Assembly: GCA_020048595.1 (NCBI GenBank)
Contig: JAIFMH010000203.1
Location: forward strand, 1 to 5,502
Reading direction: 5' to 3'
DNA from: Bacteroidota bacterium
GTDB taxonomy: Bacteria; Bacteroidota; Bacteroidia; Bacteroidales; UBA4417
Length of the DNA: 5,502 nucleotides
The notes under the pieces are model-generated. The model ran no database searches. It worked only from the letters and a program-made list of their open reading frames with translations, and had not been told where the DNA came from. Within the stretch, counting starts at the first letter, position 1, and each line of letters opens with the position of its first letter. Below, one piece after another: positions 1-5,502 of the stretch. Both the position numbers and the translations under genes were made by a program.

Positions 1-4
1 TTTA

Positions 5-12
5 TAAATTTG
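5..12 (+). promoter_or_regulatory. Bacteroidota-type -7 promoter box for frr
   Basis: TAAATTTG is an exact match to the Bacteroidota primary-sigma -7 consensus TAnnTTTG. It lies 19 bases before the frr start codon, so transcription would begin at about 17-19 and leave a leader of only some 13 bases. The -33 element would fall outside the window and cannot be checked. frr often follows pyrH in bacteria, so read-through from an upstream gene is also possible. The match is short and could occur by chance in AT-rich DNA. Confidence 0.4.
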
Positions 13-31
13 CATCATAAAACGATCAATT

Positions 32-595
32 ATGACTGAAGACGCGAAGTTTATCATTGAAGAGATTAAAGAAAGCATGCAGCATGCTGTTACCCATCTC
101 GAAAAAGAATTCCATAAATTCCGTACCAGTAAGGCTACGCCTCAAATGCTCGAGGGCGTAAAGGTTGACTACTATGGAAATCCAACATCAGTAGATAAAT
201 TAGCCAATATTAATACTCCTGATGCGCGTACAATTGTGGTTCAGCCATGGGAGAAAAATATGCTTAATCCATTGGCAAAAGCAATACAGGATGCTAACCT
301 GGGTTTTAATCCGCAGAATAACGGAGAAGTATTACGCATTCAAGTGCCACCTCTCACTGAAGAACGCCGCCGCGACCTTGTGAAAAAAGCAAGAGCTGAA
401 GGCGAAGCTGCAAAAGTAACCATACGCAGTATGCGCCGCAATGCGGTGGAAGAAGCAAAGAAACTGGAAAAGGATGGTGTTTCGGAAGATGATATCAAAA
501 CTCTGGAAAAAGAAATTCAGCATATAACTGACGGATTTATAGTTTTGGTTGACAAGACAATGGAACATAAGGAAAAAGATATAATGACGGTTTAA
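32..595 (+). CDS. frr: Ribosome recycling factor (RRF)
   Basis: Cytoplasmic translation factor that, with EF-G, splits the post-termination 70S complex so ribosomes can be reused. The 187-residue product is essentially the family's full length (E. coli 185) and aligns from end to end. The three-helix-bundle domain I is formed by the N-terminal helix (about residues 1-33, with the conserved FRTSKATPQML) and the C-terminal helices (about 109-187). The small beta domain II lies between (YYGNPTSVDKLANI, residues 47-60, to about 107). The conserved PPLTEERRRDLVKKAR (106-121) and IRSMRRNA (131-138) are present; R135 corresponds to the functionally important R132 of E. coli RRF. The start gives a normal N-terminus and there is no Shine-Dalgarno sequence, as is usual in Bacteroidota. 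The gene is intact and followed 18 bases later by a strong terminator hairpin. Family assignment is secure. Confidence 0.98.
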   Translation: MTEDAKFIIEEIKESMQHAVTHLEKEFHKFRTSKATPQMLEGVKVDYYGNPTSVDKLANINTPDARTIVVQPWEKNMLNPLAKAIQDANLGFNPQNNGEVLRIQVPPLTEERRRDLVKKARAEGEAAKVTIRSMRRNAVEEAKKLEKDGVSEDDIKTLEKEIQHITDGFIVLVDKTMEHKEKDIMTV

Positions 596-613
596 GTTCT
601 GTATAAATATTTA

Positions 614-650
614 AAAGGAAAAGAGCGGCTATTAGCCGCTCTTTTCCTTT
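614..650. terminator. Bidirectional intrinsic terminator between frr and the nitroreductase gene
   Basis: A perfect 17-bp stem: AAAGGAAAAGAGCGGCT (614-630), loop ATT, then its exact reverse complement (634-650). On + it ends in CTTTTCCTTT and is followed by a T-rich run (654-667), which suits termination of frr. On - the stem also ends in a T-rich arm followed by TAAATATTT, which suits the nitroreductase gene, whose stop is about 40 bases away on the other side. The two genes converge on this element, so a shared terminator is the natural reading. Confidence 0.9.
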
Positions 651-690
651 ATGGTTTGTTTTTTGTATTATGTTGATCTTAATGGTTTTA

Positions 691-1206
691 TCAGCAATAA
701 ATCACTACATCTTCCAGTGGCTTCCGCATAATAACAGTGCGTTTTGTATAACTTTCGCGGGGATATCCAAGCGGAGTAATAGCATAAACTTTTACTGATT
801 CCTTTATTCCAAGGGCTTTACGTAAAACATCCGGATTAAAATTTGTGACCCAACAGGTTCCAACACCTTCGTTGGTAGCTGCCAGTACCATCTGGTGCAT
901 GGCAATGGCAAGATCGGTTTGTAGCGAATTATAGCCATCGGCACGTTCCCAGGCATGTTCAAGGTCGCCGGTAACAACCAGGATGTGTGGCGCATCGTTT
1001 ATCCAGGACCTGGTGTAACAAGGTTTTACTTTTTCCAGCATTTCTTCTGATGAAATCAGCCAGAATTCCCAGGGTTGATAATTGGATGCAGATGGAGCAA
1101 TCCGTCCTGCTTCGAGTATTCTTTTTAATGTATCGATATCAACCGGTTTGGCGGGATCGTAGTTGCGAACGCTTTCGCGTTTCAATAAAACTTCGTTAAA
1201 TTCCAT
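691..1206 (-). CDS. Nitroreductase family FMN-dependent oxidoreductase
   Basis: Probable cytoplasmic, FMN-binding, NAD(P)H-dependent oxidoreductase of the nitroreductase superfamily; the natural substrate cannot be told from sequence. At 171 residues it is one of the compact single-domain members. Visible family motifs are RESVRNYDPAKPV at residues 10-22 (the N-terminal R-x-S-x-R that contacts the FMN phosphate), PSASNYQPWEFW at 38-49, the helix around 97-112 leading into GVGTCWVTNF (114-123), NPDVLRKALGI (124-134), and the C-terminal PLGYPRE (145-151). The start at 1206 places RESVR at its usual distance from the N-terminus. The gene converges with frr and is followed by the shared terminator. 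A 138-bp gap and its own promoter-like box separate it from the upstream GH92 gene, so it is probably transcribed alone. Proteins of this type are often annotated as NADPH nitro- or quinone reductases; I would not go beyond the family. Confidence 0.93.
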   Translation of the reverse strand: MEFNEVLLKRESVRNYDPAKPVDIDTLKRILEAGRIAPSASNYQPWEFWLISSEEMLEKVKPCYTRSWINDAPHILVVTGDLEHAWERADGYNSLQTDLAIAMHQMVLAATNEGVGTCWVTNFNPDVLRKALGIKESVKVYAITPLGYPRESYTKRTVIMRKPLEDVVIYC

Positions 1207-1222
1207 GGCTTTCTGTTTTTAT

Positions 1223-1230
1223 CAAAAATA
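1223..1230 (-). promoter_or_regulatory. Bacteroidota-type -7 promoter box for the nitroreductase gene
   Basis: Read on -, this is TATTTTTG, an exact match to TAnnTTTG, 16 bases before the nitroreductase ATG. It predicts a very short leader of about 10 bases. No convincing -33 TTG is seen about 19 bases further upstream, which lowers confidence. The box supports separate transcription from GH92. Confidence 0.35.
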
Positions 1231-1300
1231 CAATTTTTTCGATATGAGTGAGGTGGAGGGAGGGAAAATAATTTGGTTGGTATACGTTTAAAAGGCTGGG

Positions 1301-1321
1301 AGTCCGAAGGCCGAAGTCCTC
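1301..1321. repeat. Short degenerate heptamer tandem repeat
   Basis: Three adjacent 7-base units, AGTCCGA, AGGCCGA and AGTCCTC, lie in the spacer between the GH92 stop and the nitroreductase start. The local base composition (GC-rich, CCGAAG) differs from the AT-rich DNA around it. The array is too short to be sure it is more than chance. No terminator-like hairpin was found here for the GH92 gene. Confidence 0.4.
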
Positions 1322-1344
1322 ACTGCTAGTATGTTTTCCGACTT

Positions 1345-3630
1345 TCATCTTAATTTTTTTGGTTTTGCACCCATCACAAATTCCAGAGTTCCACCCTTCA
1401 TAATGTCTTCATGCATAATAATGAAGTCCTTTTTAGGAATTCCGTTCAGTTTGATCTGTTGGATATAAATGTTTTTATCAGTCAGATTTTGAGCTGTGAT
1501 GGTAAAGTTCTTCCCGTTTTCCAGATTCAAGGTGGCTTTGTCAATTGTAGGCGATCCAATCACATATTCATTGCTGCCCGGGCAAACCGGGTAAAACCCC
1601 AATGAACTGAAAATATACCAGGCCGACATTTGACCACAATCGTCGTTTCCGCAAAGTCCCTCGGTTGTGTTGTGATACATGGTATTAACGATCTGGTGGA
1701 TGCGTTCCTGTGTTTTCCATGGTGCTCCGGCAAATACATATAAGTAAGGTACATGATGGCTTGGTTCATTGCCATGAACATAATTGCCAATAATACCCAC
1801 GGCACTGATATCTTCGGATTCAGCAAAGTGTTTTTCGTCGAGTTTAACATTAAAAAGTGAATCGACATGCGAAATAAATTTCTTGTTGCCGCCATGTAAA
1901 GCAATTAGTTTCAAATGATCCTGAGGAACATAAAGAGAATAATTCCATGCATTGCCTTCAATAAAACCTTGTTTTTCGGTGCTCATCGGATCAAAGGGTG
2001 ATTGAAAGGTGCCGTCGCTTTTCTTTGCCCGCATAAATCCGGTACTGCTGTCCCATATATAATTAAAAGCTTCGGATCTTTTGGCATATATTGAAGCTAT
2101 CGCCGGTTTCCCCATTTTTTCGGCCATCTTACTTATACAATAATCATCGTAGGCATATTCAAGTGTTTTTGAAGCGCCATTTGATGATTTGTCGGCAGGA
2201 ACATAACCGTATTTCATATAATCGCCAATTCCATCGTAAGGCGCATACGTTGAGCTTGAGATACAGGCATCCAACGCTTTCTGAGTATCGAAACCAGTTA
2301 TTCCCTTCATATAAGCATCCGCTATAACCGGAACGGCATGGTAACCGATCATGCACCAGTTTTCGTTGGCATAATGGCTCCAGACCGGCAAAATACGGTG
2401 AACACTTTGTTGCTGATGTGCCAGCATGGAATTTATCATATCCGATGTTCGCTTCTGCTGAACCAGCGTAAACAAAGGATGCAACGCCCTGTAGGTATCC
2501 CATAAGGAAAAAGTAGTGTAGTTTGTAAATCCATGTGCCTGATGATCGGCATGATCAAGTCCGCGGTATTTGCCATCCACATCCATAAATAGGGTAGGAG
2601 AGAGGAAGGAGTGATAAAGAGCTGTGTAAAAAATAATCTTCTTTTCTTCAGATGCTTCAATGGTAATCCGACTCAACTCTTTATTCCAGGATTCTTCTGC
2701 CTGTTTTTGCACCAGGTCGAAATTCCAGTGCGGGATTTCTGTTTCCAGGTTTTTAATAGCACCTTCAGTACTTACTGATGAAAGGGCTAATTTCACAAGG
2801 ATCTGCTCGCCTGCTTTTGTATCGAAACTGAAATAGGATTTCATTTTTCTGCCTGACATTTCAGGGAAATCTTTAGTGGTATTGAATTTCCTGTAAAAAT
2901 CAGTGTAAACTACCTTCGCGTCATCGCGGCATCCGTAATTACGTATAGGTTTTGAAAACACCATAGCAAAATACATGGTCCGTTCGCGGGCCCAGCCTTG
3001 TGTTTGCCTGTATCCGGTTACCAGCGTATCATTCTCTACTCTTATTGAACTCCAAACAACCTTACCATCATAATTATAAATGCCTGAAACCATATCCAGG
3101 ATAATATTTGCCTGTGTGCTTTCAGGAAACGTGTACCTGTGAAATCCAACCCTGGCAGAAGTAGTAAGTTCGGCTTTGGTGTTGTAATCGCTTAACATTA
3201 CGGAATAATAACCAGCCGAAGCATTTTCAGTATCATGCGAGAATCTGCTGCGGTAACCTGATTCTGGATTATCTGTCGTTCCCGGATTCAATTGAACTTT
3301 ACCTGTAGTTGGCATAACAAGGAAATCGCCAAGGTCACTATGACCCGTACCGGAAAAGTGGGTATGGCTGAAGCCGACAATGGTTTTATCCGAATACTGA
3401 TAGCCGGCACAATATCGATATACGTCTTTTATATATCCTTGTCCGATTGAATATTGTATAGTATCCGTTTCGGGACTAAGTTGCACCATGCCAAATGGAA
3501 CTGTTGCGCCCGGGTAGGTATGGCCCATCTCATTGGTTCCTATAAAAGGATTTACATACGATACCGGGGATTGTGACTTGCACAGAAATACTATTGAAAT
3601 TAATAAAGTTGTAATGATGTATTTTTTCAT
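1345..3630 (-). CDS. Secreted GH92 family alpha-mannosidase
   Basis: Glycoside hydrolase family 92, whose members are calcium-dependent inverting exo-alpha-mannosidases acting on N-glycans, yeast mannan or related glycans; linkage specificity cannot be read here. With the start at 3630 the product is 761 residues, normal for the family. MKKYIITTLLISIVFLCKSQ is a signal peptide, so the enzyme works beyond the inner membrane. C17 lacks a good lipobox (VFLC), so signal peptidase I cleavage near Q20 seems likelier than lipidation. An in-frame ATG at 3687 would bury this signal behind 19 residues and was rejected. The N-terminal beta-domain starts with YVNPFIGTNEMGHTYPGATV (25-44) and has GFSHTHFSGTG (86-96). 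The catalytic (alpha/alpha)6 domain includes FSLWDTYRALHP (374-385), YAPYDGIGDYM (462-472), EGNAW (558-562, expected general acid E558), GNEPSHH (620-626) and GNDDCGQMSAW (661-671, expected base region and calcium site). No SusC/SusD genes adjoin it. A weak near-match to the -7 box (TATCTTCG on -, 3653-3660) lies just upstream. Confidence 0.95.
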   Translation of the reverse strand: MKKYIITTLLISIVFLCKSQSPVSYVNPFIGTNEMGHTYPGATVPFGMVQLSPETDTIQYSIGQGYIKDVYRYCAGYQYSDKTIVGFSHTHFSGTGHSDLGDFLVMPTTGKVQLNPGTTDNPESGYRSRFSHDTENASAGYYSVMLSDYNTKAELTTSARVGFHRYTFPESTQANIILDMVSGIYNYDGKVVWSSIRVENDTLVTGYRQTQGWARERTMYFAMVFSKPIRNYGCRDDAKVVYTDFYRKFNTTKDFPEMSGRKMKSYFSFDTKAGEQILVKLALSSVSTEGAIKNLETEIPHWNFDLVQKQAEESWNKELSRITIEASEEKKIIFYTALYHSFLSPTLFMDVDGKYRGLDHADHQAHGFTNYTTFSLWDTYRALHPLFTLVQQKRTSDMINSMLAHQQQSVHRILPVWSHYANENWCMIGYHAVPVIADAYMKGITGFDTQKALDACISSSTYAPYDGIGDYMKYGYVPADKSSNGASKTLEYAYDDYCISKMAEKMGKPAIASIYAKRSEAFNYIWDSSTGFMRAKKSDGTFQSPFDPMSTEKQGFIEGNAWNYSLYVPQDHLKLIALHGGNKKFISHVDSLFNVKLDEKHFAESEDISAVGIIGNYVHGNEPSHHVPYLYVFAGAPWKTQERIHQIVNTMYHNTTEGLCGNDDCGQMSAWYIFSSLGFYPVCPGSNEYVIGSPTIDKATLNLENGKNFTITAQNLTDKNIYIQQIKLNGIPKKDFIIMHEDIMKGGTLEFVMGAKPKKLR

Positions 3631-3782
3631 AAAACCTAAACCTTTTGAGCTGCGAAGATACTGAATGAAATGAAGTGTCTGCTTCATATTTCAGATTTAG
3701 AGAGTATATTTTTAACGATTAATAAAGCTATCAGCAATAATAAGAAATGCTGCCTTTTTTAGAAAGTTATCAGAAAAACATA

Positions 3783-3790
3783 TACCTTTG
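3783..3790 (+). promoter_or_regulatory. Bacteroidota-type -7 promoter box for metK
   Basis: TACCTTTG matches TAnnTTTG exactly. Transcription would begin near 3795-3797, giving a leader of about 125 bases before the metK ATG, and the transcript would open just before the stem of the candidate leader RNA. The -33 region shows only a T-run (3755-3760) and no clear TTG. The rest of the 290-base divergent region (3631-3920) is AT-rich and contains no small gene that I can support. Confidence 0.45.
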
Positions 3791-3800
3791 CCACCGTATT

Positions 3801-3870
3801 GAGTGGAAAAATTTGATTGCTTGCAACCACGGGAAAAAATGCTAAAACATACATCCGCAAGCTATTTTTA
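3801..3870 (+). promoter_or_regulatory. Candidate structured metK leader RNA, SAM-II/SAM-V-like
   Basis: Seen in sequence: GTGG (3803-3806) can pair with CCAC (3827-3830) to form P1. The 20-base loop contains AUUU and GCUUGCAA (3819-3826) directly before the 3' arm of P1. After P1 comes an A-rich linker GGGAAAAAAU (3831-3840) and then GCUAAA (3841-3846). SAM-II and SAM-V riboswitches are known to use an H-type pseudoknot with GCUUGCA in the P1 loop, an A-rich third loop and GCUAAA in the binding site, with similar spacing. Downstream gene metK makes SAM, so feedback control would make sense. Against it: the distal part of the SAM-II second helix, normally formed just after GCUAAA, is not obvious. 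P1 is only 4 bp, and the element ends about 50 bases before the ATG rather than next to it. GCTTGC could instead pair with GCAAGC (3857-3862), which is followed by TATTTTTA and would look like a weak terminator or an alternative pseudoknot. A variant SAM riboswitch is an inference. Confidence 0.4.
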
Positions 3871-3920
3871 AATCTTCCCCACTTCTTTTATTGCAAAATT
3901 AACCTCTTAAACAGATAGAG

Positions 3921-5261
3921 ATGGGATATTTATTCACATCAGAAAGTGTGTCGGAAGGGCACCCCGACAAAGTAGCAGATCAGATATCAGATGCATTGCT
4001 GGATGAGTTTTTGCGTTTTGATCCGGAAAGTAAAGTAGCTTGTGAAACTCTTGTAACTACCGGCCTTGCCGTATGTAGCGGCGAAGTACGCACAACCGGA
4101 TATGTTGATATTCAGAAAATAGTTCGCGGTACTATCGAACGCATTGGATATACCAAGGCCGAATACCGTTTTGATAATAATTCCTGCGGTGTTATTTCTA
4201 CCATTCACGAACAGTCGGAAGATATTTACATGGGTGTTGATCATGGCGGGAATCCTGAAGACCAGGGTGCCGGCGACCAGGGAATGATGTTCGGTTATGC
4301 CAACAACGAAATGGATACGCTTATGCCTATGCCGATTGAGTTATCGCATATTCTCCTTCAGGAGATGGCTGCTATTCGTCGCGAAGGCAAAAAAATGAAA
4401 TACCTCCGTCCTGACAGCAAATCGCAGGTTACCATTGAATATGATGAGCGTAACCGGCCTTTACGCATTGATACCATTGTGGTTTCGACACAGCATGATG
4501 AATTTGTGCTTCCTGCTGATTCGTCACATGCAGCCGTAAAAGCTGCCGAAAAGGCGATGCAGGATCAGATTGCCGAAGATGTGAAAACCGTTTTACTGCC
4601 ACGCGTTAAGAGAACTTTACCGGCACGTGTTCGTAAACTTTTTGGTGATGATGTTAAATACTTTGTTAATCCAACCGGTAAGTTTGTAATCGGTGGACCT
4701 CACGGTGATACCGGATTGACCGGCCGTAAAATTATTGTTGATACCTATGGCGGTAAAGGCGCTCACGGAGGCGGAGCTTTTTCAGGAAAAGATTCCTCGA
4801 AAGTAGACCGCTCGGCTGCTTATGCTGCACGCCATATTGCTAAAAACCTTGTTGCTGCTGGTGTTGCTGACGAAGTTCTGGTGCAGGTTGCCTATGCAAT
4901 CGGGATTGCTGAACCTGTTGGAATTTATGTAAATACATACAAAACATCTAAAGTAAAGGATGCCGATGGCAAGAAACTTACTGACGGACAAATAGCTGAA
5001 AAAGTTCACAAGATTTTTGATATGCGTCCGTATGCTATTGTTCAGCGTTTTGGTTTAAAAAATCCGATTTTCGAACGCACTGCTTCGTATGGTCACTTTG
5101 GACGTGATCATTATAAAGCTGAAGTTGAAGTTTACTATAAAAACGGCAGCACCCGCACCGAAAAAGTCAATGGGAAAGAAAAATATTTTAAAGAAGTTGA
5201 ATTTTTTGGCTGGGAGAAAGTGGATAGCGTTGATAAGATTCAGAAAGAATTTGGATTGTAA
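3921..5261 (+). CDS. metK: S-adenosylmethionine synthetase (methionine adenosyltransferase)
   Basis: Cytoplasmic enzyme that makes S-adenosylmethionine from ATP and methionine, with release of phosphate and pyrophosphate; it supplies methyl groups for the cell. The 446-residue product has all three MetK domains. Key motifs are ESVSEGHPDKVADQISDA (8-25, with active-site H14, D16 and K17), GAGDQGMMFGYA (116-127, ATP/methionine loop), GGPHGDTGLTGRKIIVDTYG (258-277), and GGGAFSGKDSSKVDRSAAY (283-301, phosphate- and metal-binding P-loop-like segment). It is longer than E. coli MetK (384): about 30 residues (roughly 397-428, rich in Y, K and E) are inserted between GHFGRD (391-396) and the terminal FFGWEKVDSVDKIQKEF. 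This matches my recollection of long MetK forms in Bacteroidota. The start gives the normal N-terminus. The gene is divergent from GH92 and ends 26 bases before a strong terminator, so it is likely monocistronic. The upstream leader may be a SAM-responsive RNA. Confidence 0.98.
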   Translation: MGYLFTSESVSEGHPDKVADQISDALLDEFLRFDPESKVACETLVTTGLAVCSGEVRTTGYVDIQKIVRGTIERIGYTKAEYRFDNNSCGVISTIHEQSEDIYMGVDHGGNPEDQGAGDQGMMFGYANNEMDTLMPMPIELSHILLQEMAAIRREGKKMKYLRPDSKSQVTIEYDERNRPLRIDTIVVSTQHDEFVLPADSSHAAVKAAEKAMQDQIAEDVKTVLLPRVKRTLPARVRKLFGDDVKYFVNPTGKFVIGGPHGDTGLTGRKIIVDTYGGKGAHGGGAFSGKDSSKVDRSAAYAARHIAKNLVAAGVADEVLVQVAYAIGIAEPVGIYVNTYKTSKVKDADGKKLTDGQIAEKVHKIFDMRPYAIVQRFGLKNPIFERTASYGHFGRDHYKAEVEVYYKNGSTRTEKVNGKEKYFKEVEFFGWEKVDSVDKIQKEFGL

Positions 5262-5287
5262 ACCGAAATGATTTCCTGGACTTTTAC

Positions 5288-5325
5288 AAAGAGGCTGTCT
5301 GATAAAGGCAGCCTCTTTGCTTTTC
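5288..5325 (+). terminator. Intrinsic terminator of metK
   Basis: AAAGAGGCTGTCT (5288-5300), loop GATAA (5301-5305) and AGGCAGCCTCTTT (5306-5318) form a 13-bp stem with one G-U pair. The T-rich tail TTTGCTTTTCT follows on +. On - the stem is followed by TTTGTAAAAG, a weaker tail, so it may also serve the converging gene at the right edge, though less well. Confidence 0.88.
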
Positions 5326-5330
5326 TACTT

Positions 5331-5392
5331 TAACAGTGTCAGACACCTGAAAAAGGTGTGCAGACACTGTTAAAGGTGTGTAGACAATGTTA
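5331..5392. repeat. Three-unit repeat cluster: one inverted and two direct copies
   Basis: Two near-identical 21-base units with shared pattern AGGTGTGnAGACAnTGTTA follow each other at a 20-base period (5352-5372 and 5372-5392; two differences). An inverted copy precedes them (5331-5348, TAACAGTGTCAGACACCT). The inverted copy and first direct copy form a hairpin: 10-bp TAACAGTGTC/GACACTGTTA, a small internal loop, 6-bp ACACCT/AGGTGT and loop GAAAA. There is no T-run suited to a terminator. The arrangement resembles extragenic palindromes of the REP type, or a fragment of a small non-autonomous element; no transposase gene is in view. Family identity is not established. Confidence 0.75.
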
Positions 5393-5502
5393 GAAAAGAT
5401 TTTCCAGCAACTCATCATCCACCATCTGCGGCAAAGTGACTTTAAGCCTGGGCTCTTTTTCCATCGCTCTTTTAATGCTGAAAACAGCGCCATCGTTGCG
5501 TG
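5390..5502 (-). CDS. 3' end of an unrecognised gene (partial)
   Basis: An open frame enters from the right edge on - and ends with TAA at 5390-5392. It gives 36 visible C-terminal residues, including NDGAVFSIKRAMEKEPRLK and then VTLPQMVDDELLENLF. Composition is that of a soluble protein with a charged helical end (many K, E and D, no hydrophobic segment). This frame looks more like coding sequence than the longer overlapping open frame at 5284-5493 on -, which is rich in W, C and S and reads through the repeat cluster and the metK terminator. I do not recognise the family. The gene converges with metK. Its stop codon coincides with the outer end of the last repeat unit, so the repeats sit immediately downstream of it. 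Confidence 0.6.
   Translation of the reverse strand, partial: RNDGAVFSIKRAMEKEPRLKVTLPQMVDDELLENLF

Noticed and set aside
2091..2660. Several open frames on both strands inside the GH92 gene.
   Set aside because: They overlap a clearly conserved catalytic-domain coding sequence and show no recognisable protein features of their own.
3631..3687. Upstream in-frame ATG extending GH92 by 19 residues.
   Set aside because: It would place the signal peptide (KKYIITTLLISIVFLC) inside the protein. The ATG at 3630 gives a normal secreted N-terminus.
3791..3806. Alternative hairpin CCAC (3791-3794) with GTGG (3803-3806), which would compete with P1 of the metK leader.
   Set aside because: If the -7 box at 3783-3790 is right, transcription begins at about 3795-3797, so the upstream CCAC is not in the RNA. 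It would matter only with an upstream start site.
3894..3901. TAATTTTG on -, a match to TAnnTTTG, as a distant promoter for GH92.
   Set aside because: It would give a leader of over 250 bases through the metK control region and has no -33 element. Chance is likely in AT-rich DNA.
3797..3920. Classic SAM-I (S-box) riboswitch upstream of metK.
   Set aside because: None of the S-box core features (the long four-way junction with its conserved GA-rich and GGC/GCC segments) is present in this short leader.
5331..5372. Hairpin as a terminator for the right-edge gene.
   Set aside because: No T-run follows the stem on -, and it belongs to a repeated unit. It may still affect RNA stability, but the sequence does not show a terminator.
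5284..5493. 69-residue open frame on - at the right end.
   Set aside because: It runs through the repeat cluster and the metK terminator, is rich in W, C and S, and conflicts with the more protein-like frame ending at 5390.
1..5502. CRISPR array, tRNA, rRNA or insertion sequence with a transposase.
   Set aside because: No regularly spaced direct repeats with variable spacers, no tRNA- or rRNA-like sequence and no transposase coding region were seen.

Overview
The window reads as chromosomal DNA from a member of the Bacteroidota, probably order Bacteroidales. Three observations point there: the -7 promoter box TAnnTTTG occurs upstream of three of the genes, start codons lack clear Shine-Dalgarno sequences, and MetK is the long form with a C-terminal insertion. 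A secreted GH92 alpha-mannosidase also fits the group. The assignment is an inference from these features, not from a database search.

Layout from left to right. (1) frr, ribosome recycling factor, on + (32-595), with a -7-like box just upstream. (2) A perfect 17-bp hairpin (614-650) in the convergent gap, which probably terminates transcription from both sides. (3) A short FMN-dependent nitroreductase on - (691-1206), with its own -7-like box. (4) A 138-bp spacer holding a short degenerate heptamer repeat. (5) A large secreted GH92 glycosidase on - (start chosen at 3630, stop at 1345). (6) A 290-bp AT-rich divergent intergenic region carrying the likely metK promoter and a candidate structured leader RNA. 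(7) metK, S-adenosylmethionine synthetase, on + (3921-5261). (8) A strong hairpin terminator (5288-5318). (9) A cluster of three related ~20-bp repeat units, two direct and one inverted (5331-5392). (10) The 3' end of an unrecognised gene on - whose stop codon lies at the edge of that repeat cluster.

The genes do not form one pathway. frr and metK are housekeeping genes (translation recycling and methyl-donor synthesis), the nitroreductase is a generic flavin redox enzyme, and GH92 is an isolated glycan-degrading enzyme with no SusC/SusD partner in view. Strand changes and separate promoters suggest mostly single-gene transcription units.

The most interesting item is the metK leader. Just downstream of a perfect TAnnTTTG box lies a possible pseudoknot with GCUUGCA, an A-rich loop and GCUAAA in an order and spacing like the SAM-II/SAM-V riboswitch core. 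The outer part of the usual second helix is not obvious, so this is a candidate SAM-sensing leader (a variant or new type), not an established one.
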